45,748 nt of DNA, taken from Sergeia podlipaevii. Taxonomy: Eukaryota > Euglenozoa > Kinetoplastea > Trypanosomatida > Trypanosomatidae. Of this stretch, positions 38,371 to 45,748 are shown piece by piece. The notes under the pieces were generated by a model. The model saw nothing but the letters and a program-made list of their open reading frames with translations, was not told the DNA's origin and did no database searches. The stretch covers positions 1 through 45,748 of the forward strand of contig JASANZ010002103.1 of NCBI GenBank assembly GCA_030849805.1, read 5' to 3'. The position numbers were made by a program, and so were the translations under genes. Within the stretch, counting starts at the first letter, position 1, and the number at the start of each line of letters is the position of its first letter.

Positions 38371-39297
38371 ATGCTCCGCCGCACCTTAACGGCGCTTCCG
38401 TGGTGGAATTTCCAAACCGAGCACCGCCAAAGATGCGTCATGATGTACGGCGGCGCACGCACACGAAATACCCACAACGCTGCTCATCGCGTGTTTATCA
38501 AAAAGTACAAGCGAAATGCGTTTCCTAACCGTACGCGGCATCACTGGGCAGTTTCCATGACAGGCGTGCAAGGTCAGCGTCCACGCCGCATGCCGTGGCC
38601 GTATGATCTGACGTCAATGATATTTAATCAGCCTAGACAGGGATCGGACAAGATTGGGTATGTAGTGGGCACAAGCATGCTCAAGACCGCCATTGTGGCT
38701 GCGAACCACATGGTGTACTATCCAAAGTTCAATCAGCGTGTCGCGCGCACTAGCCGTTTCTTTGCTCATGATGAGGATCTTGCGTGTGTGGAGGGTGACC
38801 TTGTACACATCAAGCAGTGTCGTAAGATTGCCAAGTACAAACACTACTACGTTTTCAGCATTTTGGAGCCTAACATTGAAGGCCGTGAGCGTCTTAAGCT
38901 GGGTCTCAAGGCCGTCCCACCGCCGCTGTTCGGCTATCCCATCACACGCCGTGTGGTGAAGCTGAACCTCACCAATGCCCAAGGTACCAAGGAGAAGCTG
39001 GCGGCTGCCATCCAGGAGCATGTGCAGGATGCCTACCGCTTTGCAGGCCCCACGCCTGATCAGCCGCGCGCGAAGCTGACGGACTCGGCCTCCTTTGATG
39101 AAGCCAACAAGATGATTGCCCCGAACGCCTCCGAGTCGCTTGAGCTGCCTTCCTCGGAGGATCGTAGCTTCCTTGGGGGCACTGATGAGTTCACCGAAAC
39201 GGATGAGGATAATCGTCAGAAGAAGGGCGATGACTATTGGATGAACCTTCAGCCAAAGGAGAAGTATGACTTCAAGAATCTGAAAAAGTCACCCTAA
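38371..39297 (+). CDS. MRPS17: Mitochondrial small-subunit ribosomal protein uS17
   Basis: 308 aa. The uS17 core lies at about 93-170: GYVVGTSMLKTAIVAAN, then YPKFNQRVARTSRFFAHDE, CVEGDLVHIKQCRKIAKYKHYYV. It matches the pattern of bacterial S17, which is about 85 aa. The N-terminal 90 residues are basic and aromatic and start MLRRTLTALPWWNFQ, a typical mitochondrial presequence. The C-terminal 135 residues extend beyond S17 and turn acidic (ESLELPSSEDRSF, FTETDEDNRQKKGDD). Kinetoplastid mitoribosomes have very short rRNAs and enlarged proteins, which fits these extensions. The ATG at 38371 has a strong splice acceptor 96 nt upstream. Confidence 0.93.
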   Translation: MLRRTLTALPWWNFQTEHRQRCVMMYGGARTRNTHNAAHRVFIKKYKRNAFPNRTRHHWAVSMTGVQGQRPRRMPWPYDLTSMIFNQPRQGSDKIGYVVGTSMLKTAIVAANHMVYYPKFNQRVARTSRFFAHDEDLACVEGDLVHIKQCRKIAKYKHYYVFSILEPNIEGRERLKLGLKAVPPPLFGYPITRRVVKLNLTNAQGTKEKLAAAIQEHVQDAYRFAGPTPDQPRAKLTDSASFDEANKMIAPNASESLELPSSEDRSFLGGTDEFTETDEDNRQKKGDDYWMNLQPKEKYDFKNLKKSP

Positions 39298-40033
39298 TGA
39301 AGACGTGGGAGGGGGTAGAAGAAGTGAGAGAGGAATGTGCGGGTGGTGTGCGTGCGTGCGAGTGAGCGCTGACTGGCTCAACAAAGAAGGGAAAGGACTT
39401 CAATGAGGTTCTACAGAGCCGCTACTAACTTCTGTTTTCTTTTATGAATGGTTATATCACTTATCCAGTCTTTGTCGTTGTTGCACGTTTTTTTTTGGCG
39501 TCGTTGGACTGACGCTGCTGGCGTCGGCGTTTTACGCACGCGAGTTGGTGGGAGGGCGTTGTGCCCAAATATGCGGGTGTGTGGTCGATAAGTCACAAAT
39601 TTCTTTTACAAAAAGTGATTTTACATGATTTCTCTATGTGATGGCAAATGTCGTTGATAATCCAAAGGATACTGGTATTGAGGCAGACCAAGAATCTTGC
39701 TTCTTTTTAAATTTTGAACGCACTGCTGTTTTTCTTTACCCTTCCTTTCTTTCTTTTTTTTCTTCGTTGTTGTTATGCATCATTTACATCTATTGTTTAA
39801 GTCGTTACATTAGTTTACACCAGAGCCGTTACATTCGCACATCAAGCCGCGTCTATTTTTATAGCCGTATCTTTCCTATTATTATTATTATTATTATTGT
39901 CTGTTCGTGTCTATTTATCTAAGAAGACAAGAACTTGTATCCTTCTTTATATTCTCTCTCCGAAGCACCTAGACAACGAGTAGAGAAGCACTAGCGACGA
40001 TACCAGTGACATCTACACATCTAAGTTTGAATC
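39298..40033. other. Spacer before proteasome beta-2 gene
   Basis: No gene seen. The tract TATTATTATT...TGTCTGTTCGTGTCTATTTATCTAAG (AG at 39922-39923) is a likely acceptor, with a second at CACCTAG near 39970. The leader is about 110 nt from the first. Confidence 0.55.
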
Positions 40034-40798
40034 ATGCCTGGCTTCAGTTTTGAGAATGTGCAGCGCAACCTGAACATGGAGTCGGAGGGCTTCAGCGCGC
40101 CACGCACGCTCAAAACCGGTACCACGATTGTGGGTGTCGTTTTCAAGGATGGAGTGGTGCTTGGTGCCGATACCCGCGCCACTGAAGGCAATATCGTGGC
40201 AGACAAGTTCTGCAAGAAGATTCACTACATGGCTCCCAACATGATGTGCTGCGGTGCTGGTACGTCTGCGGATACGGAGGCGGTTACCAACATGGTGTCG
40301 TCCCAGCTTGCCCTACACCGTCTGGAGACTGGCAAGCAGTCCCGCGTGGTGGAGGCCTTGACGCTGCTCAAGCGCCACTTATACCAGTATCAAGGTCACG
40401 TGAGCGCTGCGCTGGTACTTGGTGGCGTGGATGTGGAAGGGCCCTATCTGGCCACTATTGCCCCACACGGCAGCACCGATCGTCTTCCTTTTGTGACGAT
40501 GGGTAGCGGTAGTATTGCGGCTATGGCAGCCATGGAGGTGGGATTCAAGGATGGCATGACGTGCGAGGAGGCAAAGGCGCTAGTGGCATCTGCGATTTGC
40601 AAGGGTATCTTCAACGACCCTTTCAGTGGAACGCAGGTGGATGTGTGCGTCATTACAAAGGACAAGACAGATCTCATTATTGGCTACGAGAAGCCCAACG
40701 CGCGCATGTACCCACGGCAAAATGTTAGCCTGCCTCCTGGCACTACTCCCGTGCTGCGTGAAGAGATTCGCCACCTTGTGGATATCGTAGAGGTGTAA
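40034..40798 (+). CDS. PSMB7: 20S proteasome subunit beta-2 (trypsin-like)
   Basis: 254 aa. Catalytic beta subunit of the 20S core. A 29-residue propeptide ends at Gly29, just before Thr30, the mature N-terminal nucleophile (KTG/TTIVGV). Using Thr30 as residue 1, Asp17 is Asp46, Lys33 is Lys62 and Arg19 is Arg48, all conserved. GADTRATEGNIVADK is the beta-2 (trypsin-like) signature. A GSG(S)xxA element is present (MGSGSIAAMAAMEVGFKDGMTCEEA). The C-terminal extension (YPRQNVSLPPGTTPVLREEIRHLVDIVEV) matches the beta-2 arm that wraps beta-3. The propeptide starts MPGFSFENVQRNL. All active-site residues are intact. Confidence 0.96.
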   Translation: MPGFSFENVQRNLNMESEGFSAPRTLKTGTTIVGVVFKDGVVLGADTRATEGNIVADKFCKKIHYMAPNMMCCGAGTSADTEAVTNMVSSQLALHRLETGKQSRVVEALTLLKRHLYQYQGHVSAALVLGGVDVEGPYLATIAPHGSTDRLPFVTMGSGSIAAMAAMEVGFKDGMTCEEAKALVASAICKGIFNDPFSGTQVDVCVITKDKTDLIIGYEKPNARMYPRQNVSLPPGTTPVLREEIRHLVDIVEV

Positions 40799-41785
40799 AG
40801 CAGCGAAGGAAAGAGAAGGGAAGGGTGGTATCATCAACTGGTGACGCGGTGTGCAATGGAATGCGATGGTGGTGTGACGGCGAGACCAAAGAGGTGTGAC
40901 GTACGCGGCGAGGTAATTAGGTTCTCACTAGCGACATCTGTATTGGGGTTGAGAGAATGGTGTTTGGTACTCTTCTTCTTCGATTTTATTCAGCAACTGT
41001 ACGCTCTCCTGCATACTCGCCTTTTTATTTTTTTTATAGGCATTCCTTGTGCTGAGCATTTTGGTTATCTTTTTGCTTGTGGTCAAGGCTTCGGAAGACG
41101 CACACCTTCCTTATACACACACACACACGTCCATGATATCAATATGTGCCGTTATTTATTCGAAAAAGAAAAATACGAACACAGAAAATAGAAGAGAACA
41201 CACAGTTCATCATTCTGCGCAATATGCAGTCAATGGTGCTGAGATGTACTTGATCTTTTCATGAGATTTGATAGCGGCGGCTGTGGTGTGGCGAAGTGTG
41301 CGCGTGACGAGCACACTGCTGCTCTTGTGACAGCTGCAGCGAAAAAGAAAAATGCACACACTAGCAGCGGCAGCGAGGCCAATAGCGGATACATGACATT
41401 TTACTGATAATGGGTGTCTTGCACATATACATTATATACATATTTTCTCCCTTGTTTTTTTTTTTTTTGCTACTTGTATGTTGCCTTTTTTTCCATTTAC
41501 TCCCCTGCTGTATGCGAAGTGTGCAGGAACTAGGTACTTCTCACAAAATAAAGTAAGTGAATTAAGCTCAAAAGACAAGAAGAAGGGGAACTTCTATAAA
41601 GAAGAAGATAGTAAGCCTTACAAAAACAAAAAAAAAACGCGACTTGATAGCGCGCGCTGTCAGTTCTTGCCTTTTTCCTTTTGTATTTATATTCACGTTA
41701 GCAAACGATTTATTCAGAAAAAGAGGGAAAGAGGTAACGTGAAGATAACTTTTTTCTTTTGGCACGCAATTGTATTTTGACATTT
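40799..41785. other. Spacer before the SET-domain-like gene
   Basis: No convincing gene. A pyrimidine-rich stretch (about 41664-41695) followed by ATTCACGTTAG (AG at 41700-41701) gives a leader of 84 nt. A CAG immediately after the chosen ATG (41786) is another AG, but using it would remove the start codon. CA repeats near 41117-41130. Confidence 0.5.
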
Positions 41786-42799
41786 ATGCAGGCAACGAGA
41801 GGAGTGCTGCAGGGAGTGCGCTTGGCGCGGTGCAATCCAAGCCTTTTAGATTTCGTCACATGGGCAGTCTTGAAGGGATGTCGACTGTTCCAGCGAGTAC
41901 ACATTACACCAATGGGCCTAGTGGCTACTGAGCGCATTCCTGAGTATGACTTTGTAGCGGTGGTTCCGGTGGAGGCGACGCAGAGCATTCTGAATATTTG
42001 CGAAGATGCATCGTTCCCGCTGAAGGTATCGCCTGAGAACTTTGCGGATGAGATGCCGTTTTGGCCAGACCTTAACCGTGGCTCCTTTGCCTTTGTTGGG
42101 TTTCTCACCAAGGTGCAGCTTACTGGCCATCCGCGTGGCGTGCAGAGCTATCTCGATGTGCTTCCGTTTGACCAGGCGATGCCTATTGGCAAGGTGGCTG
42201 ATATGGCACAGGTGACGCAGGGCTATAAGGAATGGGCTGCTCCTCTAATGAAGCAGTGCAAGGTAGATAAATCGGAGTTCGACTTGGCATTCAAGCACGC
42301 CTACTGCCTCTTTCGTCGTCACGCAATTCCCTTTTGGACTTCTACAGATTCATGGAGCGCAGGGCACCCCTACTTTGCCTCTTCGTCATTTGCCACTTCT
42401 GGTTGCGGAGACATCATGGGGATGGTGCCCGTGCTCGATCTTGCCCTTCACTCCCCCACTCCCAACGCGACAATTGGCTTTCCAGATGCGGAGATGGTGC
42501 AGTGGTTGGTCCAGCATAAGAAGGCTGGGGTGGCGGAGGACAAAGGCTACTTCGTTATGCAGGCACTGCGCGATATTGCAGAAGGGGAGGTGATCTCTGT
42601 GAACAAGAACGCCTACTTCAATTTTGATGACGATACCTTCAAGGCATGGTTTGGGTATCCAAATGTGTCGCAGGTCCCTGGCGAACCAGCTACTGTCGGA
42701 GCCGTGCCAAAGGCCGAGGATGCAGAATCTACTTCAAAGCCTAGCATTGCTGCGCGACTAACGAAGGGGGAGGGCGAGGATGTGCGACAGCGAGGGTGA
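41786..42799 (+). CDS. SET-domain-like protein (SETD/RuBisCO-LSMT-type fold), apparently degenerate
   Basis: 337 aa. The start at 41786 is the first ATG; the open frame upstream begins only with TTG. The order of elements resembles class VII SET proteins (SETD3/6, RuBisCO LSMT). A GL(V)ATERIPEYDFVAVVPVEAT segment (44-65) resembles the first SET strand pair. MVPVLDLALHSPTPNA (213-228) sits where PxxDxxNHxxxPN normally occurs. ALRDIAEGEVISVNKN (260-275) stands for the usual RxIxxGEEIxxxYG. The Asn of the NH pair is replaced by Leu and the YG is replaced by NK, so methyltransferase activity is doubtful. The N-terminus MQATRGVLQGVRLARCNPSLLDF lacks acids for 20 residues and could target mitochondria. 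Substrate unknown. Confidence 0.7.
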   Translation: MQATRGVLQGVRLARCNPSLLDFVTWAVLKGCRLFQRVHITPMGLVATERIPEYDFVAVVPVEATQSILNICEDASFPLKVSPENFADEMPFWPDLNRGSFAFVGFLTKVQLTGHPRGVQSYLDVLPFDQAMPIGKVADMAQVTQGYKEWAAPLMKQCKVDKSEFDLAFKHAYCLFRRHAIPFWTSTDSWSAGHPYFASSSFATSGCGDIMGMVPVLDLALHSPTPNATIGFPDAEMVQWLVQHKKAGVAEDKGYFVMQALRDIAEGEVISVNKNAYFNFDDDTFKAWFGYPNVSQVPGEPATVGAVPKAEDAESTSKPSIAARLTKGEGEDVRQRG

Positions 42800-43218
42800 T
42801 GCGGCTGGTGTGCGGAAGTGTGCTTTGTTGCAGCTGTGATGATACGCATTTATTTATTTTTAAATATAAATGCGCCCCCCCCCTCCAAGAAAAAAAGGGA
42901 GAAAAAGAAAATATTTCCCCTTCTTTTTCTTTCATTGCGTTAAAGTTTGCACGACAAAATAAAGGCACACCAAATCATTTCTTCTCTGCCGGAGGGCAAC
43001 AACAAGAACAAAGGACCGTGAGGAAAAGTCTCTTTATTATTATTATTTATCTGGCCAATACATTATGTGGTACATCTCGCCTGCGTTTTTTTTTTTTTTT
43101 TTGCTGAGGCTATTGAAGCGAAGGAGTGACTGCTTTCTTGCCGAGCTCGAACTCAGAAGCAGAGAGAGAAAGAGAAAGCGCATACTTATTCATTTTTTAC
43201 TCTTGCTGCAATCGGTTG
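42800..43218. other. Spacer before the coiled-coil gene
   Basis: No gene seen. A 17-T run (43086-43102) then GCTGAG (AG at 43107-43108) is a likely acceptor for the next gene, with a leader of about 110 nt. A C9 run occurs near 42875. Confidence 0.55.
43086..43108 (+). promoter_or_regulatory. Spliced-leader acceptor of the coiled-coil gene
   Basis: T17 run followed by GCTGAG, with the AG at 43107-43108. Supports a start at 43219. Confidence 0.5.
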
Positions 43219-44162
43219 ATGGAGTGCTCCCCTAAGCAGGAAGCTGTTGCGCATAGCCGACAGCATCCACGTGCGATCCGCCGGCGCGCGTCTCATCGAT
43301 GTGTGCTTGTACTTAAACAGAAGGTGGAACACTTAGAGTCTGTGTGTGAAAAGCTGGAAAATGAGCTGGTGTCGACACGGCAGCAGCTGGCACTTTCGAG
43401 GCAAGAGGCCCGTGCGCTGCGGTGCTTGTTGCGTCCAGAGGAACTTCCGCTTGGTGCAGCTGAGGCGGCCCAATGTGCGGCGGAACGTGCAGCGTTTGCT
43501 GAAGNGAGTTGGCACAAGTTCAGGAGCGGCTGCGCCTCACCGAGCGAGAGAGAGACGAAGTGCTGCGGCGCACTGTTGAGGCCTGTGAAGCAGCTGAGTA
43601 CTACCAGTCTCTCTGTGCGCAGCTTGAGACGGTGACGCTTGAAGTGAGAGCGAGCGTGCTCGGCGAGTTACCACGTGACTGCGCAAGTAGCAGCACTACT
43701 ATAAACAGTACTAGTGGCTGCACACACCGCGTCGCAGTTGCCGCGGGCGAGGTAGTAGGGGACGTGAATGTTTCTGTTTCGTCTGTTGGGAGTGAAGGCT
43801 GGCAAGATGAATGCACTGCGATTGGTTTCGAGGAGGAGCGTGAAAGGTTCTATAAACGCATGCAGCGACAACAACAGACTGTAGAAACAGCAGATTCATC
43901 TCCCGCAATGGATATCCCACTACCATCAGTTCCTCCCTCATCGCAGCGTGCGGAGTTGCGTGACGACGTAGGACACGCAGAGACGGTGGCCCAACAAGAG
44001 GCAAAGGAGCTGCGGCGACTGTTGTCTCTTTTGCGAGGCGAGAATCAACTCGTGACGCGGCGGGTGAAGGATTTGGTGACGCTGAACAGGACATATATTG
44101 CTCAAATTGCGGAGATGGAGCAGGAGAAGAATATGGCGCAGTACAGGATGCGCTATTCTTGA
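43219..44162 (+). CDS. Coiled-coil protein interrupted by an ambiguous base (apparent frameshift)
   Basis: Reading from the ATG at 43219 gives about 95 residues with helical heptads (LKQKVEHLESVCEKLENEL) up to codon 43501-43503. The base at 43505 is n. After it the sensible frame shifts: the downstream frame (from 43506) continues ELAQVQERLRLTERERDEV to the stop at 44160-44162, about 218 residues more. One base appears to be missing beside the n, so the real gene is probably a single protein of about 314 aa. The first half is Gln/Glu/Arg-rich coiled coil. The middle is Ser/Val-rich, and the C-terminus is again helical (ELRRLLSLLRGENQLVTRRVKDL). No family recognised. A role as a structural or cytoskeletal coiled coil is inference. 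Confidence 0.65.
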
Positions 44163-44654
44163 ATTTCCGTACTATATATTCTTCCGCATACCTGTTGTGA
44201 CTTCATTCTTCCTCTGTACACTATTTTTCATTTTCTTTCTTTACAGAGAAGCGTAAAAAAAGAGAAGGAGAGAGAAAAAAATAAAATAAACGAAGCCATG
44301 GAGGTTTGCAAGCAATAAGCTTGAACTTCCCAGAATAGCTTTTGTTTTGTTACTAATTACTGAAGCCGTGTATTTTTTGATGTGAACACTGCTGGATTCT
44401 TTTTTTTTTTTTACTATTGTTGATAACTCTTTTTTAAAAAAACAATTTTTGTTGTATTGGTGTTCAAAGGGAAAGAATATTTGCTGGGTGAATTAATCAA
44501 TTCTGATTTTGTATTTTAAGCTATTTGCTTTTGTCGGTGGTCGCCGATTGGCAGACGAAGTGGTAAAAGCTCTTCTTCTGTATATATACGCACACACATC
44601 TCATACACCTTGGTTTTCCATATTAGCTTGACAGAGAAAGAGGAGGAGGTAATA
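44163..44654. other. Spacer before the small membrane-protein gene
   Basis: No gene seen. TTGGTTTTCCATATTAG (AG at 44625-44626) is the likely acceptor, 28 nt before the ATG. T runs near 44400-44412. Confidence 0.55.
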
Positions 44655-45095
44655 ATGTCGCAATTGTGGGTGAAGCGAGCAAAAGCCGAGATGACGCGGC
44701 ACTCGCGCGTCCTGGAGACGATCAATCGCGTGTTTCCTTTCCCTTTCGAGGAGCGTAGATCCCGCGTAGGCATGACCTCATATGCTACCTACCGCTGGCT
44801 TCGCTATTTTCCTTTTATACTTGTGCCGGGCATTTTCATTGGAGCCATTTTTGAAACGCGAGACAACCCACAAGAGCACGTTTTTACTTCTTTGCATCTA
44901 TGGCTCGCCGATCATGGTGTGTTTCGCCATGACACCGTCAAGGCGCTCAGCCCTGCCTTTGAGGATGAACGACGGCACATTCAGTGGAAAGCGAATGATC
45001 GAAAGTGGCGGTTCACAGGCACCGACACACCATCAGAGCGTGAGTTGCGTGAGTTTGCTGCCATTAATATTGACCACCAAAAGCGTGTTGCTTGA
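44655..45095 (+). CDS. Small protein with one predicted transmembrane segment
   Basis: 146 aa, family not recognised. The N-terminal 45 residues are basic and helical (MSQLWVKRAKAEMTRHSRVL). One membrane segment lies near 47-66 (YRWLRYFPFILVPGIFIGAIF), and a hydrophilic C-terminal 80 residues follows (HLWLADHGVFRHDTVKAL...). Size, a basic start, one TM and a Trp/His-rich soluble end are all like accessory subunits of trypanosomatid mitochondrial respiratory complexes, but no specific subunit can be named. The start at 44655 has a splice acceptor 28 nt upstream. Confidence 0.75.
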   Translation: MSQLWVKRAKAEMTRHSRVLETINRVFPFPFEERRSRVGMTSYATYRWLRYFPFILVPGIFIGAIFETRDNPQEHVFTSLHLWLADHGVFRHDTVKALSPAFEDERRHIQWKANDRKWRFTGTDTPSERELREFAAINIDHQKRVA

Positions 45096-45672
45096 GCTGT
45101 GGAGGAGAGGTAGAGGGAGAGAGAGGGAGACGCGGGTGTCTGGAGGAAGGAAAGAAGGAAAGCGTAAATGGCATATTTTTTCCCCCTTTTTTTTGCGTCT
45201 GTACGGATTGTATTCTGATGATGAGACCATGGAAGGCGTGTGTATGTGCGTGCTTGAAGGTCTGTGTGTATGCTCTGTTTCTCATTGTTGGTGTGAACGT
45301 GTTGCTGCTTGTGGTTGTTGCTACTGCTAGTTTATCACACGTTTATCGTAGGGGGAGGGGGAGGTCCTTTCGCAGCCAATGCTACTGTGCAGGGATGAAT
45401 GATCGCCTTTGGAAAAAAAAAAAAGATAAAGGTTCAGTGCACATGCTCGCCGGGTAGCATCCTCCCTTTTTTTAAAAGACAAAATAATAATATATGAAAC
45501 CCTGACCCTTTACTATATGCTTTATTGCAGCCAACAGCACAACTCAATGTATTATTATGATTACCATCATAAGCGTACATTTTTTTTTGTCATTTTTTCT
45601 TTTTGCATTTTAAAAATGTTCCTTATTCTTTCGCCCTGTTTGCTTCGTACATTTTATAAGATAGAAAGTCCA
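45096..45672. other. Spacer before ribosomal protein uL14
   Basis: No gene seen. Pyrimidine-rich (TTCCTTATTCTTTCGCCCTG, T runs near 45580-45604) leading to TTTTATAAG (AG at 45659-45660), followed by a 12-nt leader to the ATG at 45673. Confidence 0.55.
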
Positions 45673-45748
45673 ATGGGTAAGGAACAGGCCAACGTCAAGG
45701 GCTGCCGCTTTCGCGTGTCCGTCGCGCTCCCTGTGGGTGCCGTCGTGA
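45673..45748 (+). CDS. RPL23: 60S ribosomal protein L23 (uL14), 5' end only
   Basis: The first 25 codons plus one base, cut by the window end. The peptide contains [15 protein letters not shown], matching the uL14 N-terminal strand, which in eukaryotes reads KFRISLGLPVGAV before INCADNTG. Ribosomal protein of the large subunit near the GTPase-centre surface. The start at 45673 follows an AG at 45659-45660. Confidence 0.85.
   Translation, partial: MGKEQANVKGCRFRVSVALPVGAVV

Overview
The window reads as nuclear DNA of a trypanosomatid (kinetoplastid) protist. All genes are intronless. They lie in two long same-strand arrays, with most gene starts preceded by a polypyrimidine tract and an AG, which is the layout of spliced-leader trans-splicing. 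The gene set includes kinetoplastid-style forms of PRP8, the PKA catalytic subunit, CCT7 and uS17m. From memory, PKA catalytic genes also neighbour PRP8 in Trypanosoma brucei, so the locus looks syntenic. I cannot assign the genus. The spacers are unusually rich in A/T homopolymers, TA, GT and GA microsatellites.

Left array (minus strand, transcribed from about 27.4 kb towards 1). In transcription order it holds: a tail-anchored zinc-finger protein that may be SMPD4-like; a PG-rich SHIPPO-repeat protein; UNC50; a probable mitochondrial protein; the spliceosome core PRP8; a PKA-type kinase with an N-terminal extension; a SIZ/PIAS SUMO E3 ligase; and a Q/N-rich protein with a possible eIF4E-binding N-terminus. 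Positions 1-1637 contain no convincing gene.

Divergent strand-switch region (27401-28048). Transcription leaves it in both directions, so it is the likely Pol II start region for both arrays. It carries a C-rich patch in otherwise AT-rich sequence.

Right array (plus strand, about 28.0 kb to the end). It holds: a DJ-1/PfpI-family protein; an unrecognised 357-aa protein; a calmodulin/myosin-light-chain-like protein; SOF1/DCAF13; an NME7-like DM10-NDK protein; CCT7; mitochondrial uS17; proteasome beta-2; a degenerate SET-domain protein; a coiled-coil protein broken by an ambiguous base (n at 43505); a small one-TM protein; and the first 25 codons of ribosomal protein uL14.

Most content is housekeeping: splicing, SUMOylation, protein folding and degradation, ribosome biogenesis, mitochondrial translation and flagellum. 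I saw no mobile element, CRISPR array, tRNA, rRNA or prokaryote-style operon. The least explained items are the strand-switch zinc-finger protein, the Q-rich protein's short repeated motifs, the degenerate SET protein and the unrecognised 357-aa protein.
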